Positions 59,520 to 64,000 of a stretch of 64,000 bases of DNA are shown in pieces. The stretch comes from Mangifera indica. Its lineage: Eukaryota; Streptophyta; Magnoliopsida; Sapindales; Anacardiaceae. Within the stretch, counting starts at the first letter, position 1, and every line of letters starts with the position of its first letter. The stretch is from assembly GCF_011075055.1 (NCBI RefSeq), contig NC_058150.1, forward strand, positions 9,834,330-9,898,329, read 5' to 3'. A program made the translations under genes and the position numbers. The notes below the pieces were generated by a model. It was not told the origin of the DNA. It saw only the letters and a list, made by a program, of their open reading frames with translations, and ran no database searches.

Positions 59520-59649
59520 ATTGAAAGTGGAAAAAAGTGAGAAAGAAAGTGAATTGAAAAAGGTCATTTAGTTGAGAGACACTTGCATGAAATGAAGAAG
59601 AGAGTGGAAATAGAAAGGAAAAATTAGAGAGAGAGAGAAGACATAGCAA

Positions 59650-61340
59650 GCAAAAGGTCTCAAAGTTGCAACTTGCAAGGATTTTGGTTTTGTTTGTTCT
59701 ATTTCAGAAGCAGTCAATCATACTATACTGGATTTTGTTACTATCCCCTTGAGGTCAACCCTTCTGTTTTTTTTTTTCAAATTTATGAAATAACAAAATC
59801 CCCTATTAGTTCAAGTTTTTATCCATTTTTGTTATTCAATCAACTAGGATTATAATTCAAGTAGTCCATAATACATGTTTGAGTATACACAATATCATCA
59901 AAAGATTACAAATAAAAAATAATGTCATAAATAAGATAATATTGTTAGAAGGATGAATAAATCATACTCAAACCGAGCATCAAACTTCACTTTAGTAAGT
60001 TTAACTCAATTGAGCCAAACACATATTTTATTTTGAGTCTAAAAAGTTAATATTTCTAAAATTATCAAGAAAAAAAAAATACATTGGAGAGTCCTGTAAC
60101 AATGTCTCGCAACTGCAAAAATACTAACAGCAATTTTTCACAATTGTAAAATATTGAAAAGCATCGCAATGCTCCACTTCAAACCAAACAGTCTCAATGA
60201 AACTCAACCTTGCTCATTACTTTAGCATACTTCTTTAGTAAACAAAAGAATTTTGTTGCTCAAAGGATCAAAAAATCCGGGGCAGTTTCAGAATGCCTAC
60301 GGAATGTCTTATTATTGTTCAGATAGTACACTTGAATAGCACATATTAATATTGGTAGGAAAACAAAGAAATATTTTCTATTTTTTAAACTATAGTCTCA
60401 TACAAAAACAAAAATATATCTTTCCCTAAGAGACAATAATATAAGCAGAAAATGTTGATAATTGAGGACAAAAAATATATTCCTAGTCTAAGATGAAAAG
60501 TATATAAGCGCTGGCGGCGCCATATATGTATATGTCAGAGCAGGTGGAAATTGGGAGAGATTGAAATCAAGTTCTTCGCTCTTCTCTATCTAAACACCCA
60601 GCGGCCATGGTCCTGATCACTCTTTGCCATCCAACCCTCAGAAGTGATGAAGACATCTTGAAAAAACAAAAAGAATTTCATATATTCCTAATGATTATTC
60701 CACCGTGATCATTCTTAGACCTAATTTATCTCCTGTACCATCCAATGTACCCTCCCAAAAGAATTTCTTCAAGGAAAACTCCTGCAATGAATATTTGGTT
60801 CAGTAAAGGAAACAAATATTCCAGCTGTGAAAACTGAATTAAGAAACAGAAGAGGATCTTCCTGTCACCATTTACAATTCAAAGAAACAAATCATATTGC
60901 TTGCTTGGAACAAGTAGCATAAGAACTAAGTAATAGCATTTAAATTATAGAATGATTTTGAGACTCGTTCAACATTCTAACTTCATGTTTCACTTGAATT
61001 TTTCTTATATCTTCAAGGCCTTGTTGTGTATCTTTCACAAAAATTATGTTTTCCCAAACTTCAGTGAGTATTTTTTTGGATGCCAAGTTCTAAGAAAACT
61101 ATAACTGTTGATCCAAAGTTAATAGTAACAAATAATTCAACTAAGAATATATGAATTTCAATGTTAAAGTTTAGAGAAAGAACCAAGAATAACCTATCAC
61201 AAGCCTCTGACACTAAATACTCTATACACTGGAAAAAAAAAAAGGGCTGTATCTCTTTTATAGGTATGATCAGGCATGAATGCAACATAAGATATGAGTA
61301 ACATATGAATAAAGTTGGTATAACATACTCATAGAAACAT
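59650..61340. other. Spacer and probable 3' UTR region of the transporter gene
   Basis: No coding region recognised. The right part (roughly 60600-61340) is likely 3' UTR or downstream sequence of the minus-strand transporter gene, since it is of mixed composition without transposon matches. No polyadenylation site was assigned. Confidence 0.4.
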
Positions 61341-63755
61341 TTAAGTGGGAAGAAATGGCTGTCGCTCATCAGATCCTACACGATGACTAGCCTGAAAGAG
61401 GGTGAAACAGAAAGCATGTGAGTCTACACAACAATGAAAGAGAATTTCTACCAGATAAGGCAAAATAAGCAACTAAAAATTCACCTCTTCATTAGCTCCA
61501 GCAGTCATGTTTATAAATGAATCTTTGGACCTGGACAGCAAGAAATAAATATTTGATCATAAAGACAAGCAATTCCATTATTTTTCCAGTACTCCAGGAC
61601 AATTCTTACAACCAAAAGACAAAAAAAAGGTAGAGAATCAATATAAATCTGATGCTAAATTAATAACAGCGGGTAGCTTTATCTTATTAGAACAAAACCA
61701 TAAGATGATACAAGAGATGCATAAGATCAGAACAAAGTATCTAAATACCTGTGGTTCTCCTCAACCTCTCTCAATTCTAGCATCCCATTTTGTGGTTCAT
61801 CTTTAACTTTTGAAAGAGGTGAAAAGAACTGCAGAGAAAATAACACAGAATAACATGAATTTAAAAATAACAGCAAAATAATTTCTTAATACTAAATCAT
61901 ACACTCAAGAAATCTATTACATATAATTACCTGATGCATTGAGATGAACACGATAGAAATTCCTAGCATAAAGTTCATAGTTAATTTATGACCAAACAGA
62001 GCAGCAGATGCTATGCCTGTAAAGATTGTGGCAACTGTTGAAGAGTACTTCTTCAAGATTGTATCTGAATCAATCAAATGACAACACAAATTAGTTTGTG
62101 TAAAAATATACCCTAACATGGTCTACAAGAGCAAAAATGTAAATAAAAATATTTATATAAAATGCTTCTGGGAAATCCTAATTCTAGTCTACACTAAAAT
62201 AAAATATGGCCTTAAAATCAATTTGACAAAAAACAGAGTGAAAATAAAAAACACAAGTAATTGATAAATAAAAGTAACCTGCATATTTGAAAAAGAAAGA
62301 GGACAAAATTCCCTGTGCTGCATTATTAAAGATTAGAAGCATAGTAGCTTTTGAATGTCCTTGCAGGATATCAAAGCTTTCAGGACCTGAAACATTCAAA
62401 ATCCAAAAACACAAGGGAAACACTCAAATTTCAATAGAAATTTAGCATGCACAAGCGCAACAAAATTATAAGCAAAGAGTGCATCAGTTATTTTCGGGCA
62501 AACACCTCATTCAGGTTAATTTATGTGCAGACAGAATAGACTGGCAAGTACATTGCAATCTAATATTCGCATAATATCAGGACTGAATCAGCTTCTTCAA
62601 AGGTATACATTTACATACAGTATGCAGATGGAAAGACAAAGTTTCATTATTATTTTATGATTAAAAACCCAACTATGCAAGAAACTGAAATAGCCTTATA
62701 AAAATCTAAACTTCCTCAAGTTTTACTTCTCTCAGATAACAGACTCTAAAATAGCTCCTTCCAAACATAAATGATTTTGATTATATTAGCTGTGTTCTCA
62801 ATCAGAGTTTTACATTTAAAAAAAAAAAAGAAGAAATTCAAAATTAAGGATAAGAAGAAAAGAAAAAAACTCAAGGCCTTCCACAATATATAATCTCAAC
62901 TTGCTTATACTACTAAATGAAAAAGATCCTGTCCATACCTTTGATAATGGCAGTTACCAGTATACCTAGAAAGTTGAACATCGCACCATAGCCATATAAA
63001 AATAAATTCTGCAAGCCAAAGAAAGATTTGAGACAACAACTAGCTGAAACTATACATTTCTTAAAAATCAATGACAAGATAATCACAGGCTAGAATTCTC
63101 AAATTATTTCCCAACCTACACAGAAAATTTCACTAAATCACCGTATCTCACCTGTAAATAGATGCTTGTGTCATATTGGCTCTTCAGAGCATATTCATTG
63201 TAGACAGAAGCGAAAGATGGAACTGTTACCTGTAAAATGAACTCATAAGCCTCCAATTTGCAGAACACGTCTCAAAGATAATAACACATTTTGTAGAGGA
63301 AAACTGCCTATACTAACTGAATGCTAGGCCAGCACTTCTCTAATGCAGGATAAATAAGCAACCAGCATTACCATAAACAAGAATTAGCACTTATCACTCA
63401 CAAAGATCAATGTATAGATGTATGCACCAGTCGCAACTGGAAGGCCCAAAGCAGTTGTCCCTTCAGGCAAAGAACGCAGCTGGTTTACACTAATTCCAAT
63501 AAGCAATAAGGCAAGAGCTTCCCACTGTAGCAAAAGCAATAACCAATATTTTGCAAATACCATATTAAAAGAAGCATTGAAATTGAACCATGTACAGAAA
63601 CAAGTGAACACAGAAGAGTTACAATTAAAATTTCTCCAAATAATGTTTAGAAAAGCTAAATATGGAAATAAGTCCAACTAGAATATGGAACTAACCTGAA
63701 TGATGGAAAATCGGCGTCTCATTATTATCTTTAACAAAACAGCAATTACCAGCAC
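61341..63755 (-). CDS. UTR6: UTR6-type nucleotide-sugar transporter, C-terminal nine exons (5' end beyond window)
   Basis: Exons in transcript order: 63696-63755, 63402-63524, 63152-63229, 62939-63008, 62279-62386, 61931-62064, 61749-61828, 61485-61530 and 61341-61391, with TAA at 61341-61343. All introns are GT-AG and the phases agree, giving 249 residues. The protein matches the C-terminal two thirds of plant UTR6-type carriers (annotated as UDP-galactose or CMP-sialic-acid transporters): [42 protein letters not shown] and [17 protein letters not shown]. Several hydrophobic membrane spans and a polar tail are visible. Such proteins move nucleotide sugars into Golgi or ER; the substrate is not shown by sequence. 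Upstream exons lie past 64000. No damage seen. Confidence 0.93.
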
Positions 63756-64000
63756 CTGCACATTCACAGTCAAGCCAAAAAACGTGAAACCTAGAAGAAA
63801 TAAACTATGTTTAATTAGGAGAAATAACTAGCATTTCCATAACTCTTAGGAATATATTCATTCAAACCCAAAGGCACAAACACCCCAAACTTTGAAATGC
63901 AACATAATTAAGAATTAAGATTAAAAAAAAAAAAAAAAAAGAGGAGAAACAATACATATTAGGTAAAGGATCACACCCAGGAGCTGAGAAAATCAATGCA

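Noticed and set aside
62184..62423. Minus-strand frame starting at 62423 as a separate small protein
   Set aside because: It is an exon of the transporter gene read on into both neighbouring introns; likewise the frames at 61892-62119 and 63384-63677.
1..64000. tRNA, rRNA or snRNA genes
   Set aside because: None was recognised by eye on either strand. A covariance-model search would be needed to exclude them.

Overview
The window looks like AT-rich plant (eudicot-type) nuclear DNA. It has spliced GT-AG genes, Ty1-copia elements with a plant initiator-Met tRNA primer site, a chromovirus (Ty3-gypsy) remnant, several hAT genes, a decayed chloroplast psbC fragment, and a nucleotide-sugar transporter gene whose protein matches plant UTR6-type transporters. 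I could not identify the species. Most of the window is nested and decayed transposable elements. Only two coding units look intact: a hAT-derived gene at about 26.9-30.0 kb and the transporter gene at the right edge.

Layout. 0.4-11.2 kb: a complete 10.76-kb Mutator-like element (MULE1) with terminal inverted repeats (TIRs) and a perfect 9-bp target-site duplication. It carries two convergent, decayed genes: a rightward DUF1985/Ulp1-protease gene and a leftward mudrA-type transposase. It sits just upstream of a polypurine tract and putative LTR (11.2-11.9 kb). 11.9-12.3 kb: chloroplast psbC fragment. 12.8-13.3 kb: copia gag remnant with primer-binding site. 14.3-18.3 kb: hAT remnant. 18.5-18.8 kb: 142-bp tandem pair. 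20.4-26.7 kb: decayed copia element with two recognisable LTRs and a 303-bp tandem duplication. 26.9-30.0 kb: three-exon hAT-derived gene. 31.1-36.0 kb: second copia element, with a small nested TIR element in its integrase. 36.0-42.3 kb: truncated MULE2, related to MULE1. 43.2-44.5 kb: unclassified insert unusually rich in CpG.

44.5-58.5 kb is a nested MULE complex. MULE3 (transposase rightward, Ulp1 gene leftward) is interrupted by MULE4 (TIR to TIR, 50.5-56.3 kb). MULE4 is followed by an inverted 0.9-kb DUF1985 fragment and then MULE5, an inverted, truncated copy of the right end of MULE4. Together these form a hairpin-like inverted duplication of about 1.2-1.3 kb arms, reminiscent in form of maize Mu killer. 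MULE5 is cut off by a chromovirus integrase fragment (58.5-59.5 kb). 61.3-63.8 kb: the last nine exons of the transporter gene on the minus strand, continuing past the window.

The MULEs share one design: a transposase and a DUF1985-Ulp1 protease face each other, each near one TIR, and several arms hold a family-specific tandem array between the TIR and the gene. Catalytic codons of the protease and transposase have been lost repeatedly, nearly always by C-to-T or G-to-A transitions, as expected for old methylated transposons.
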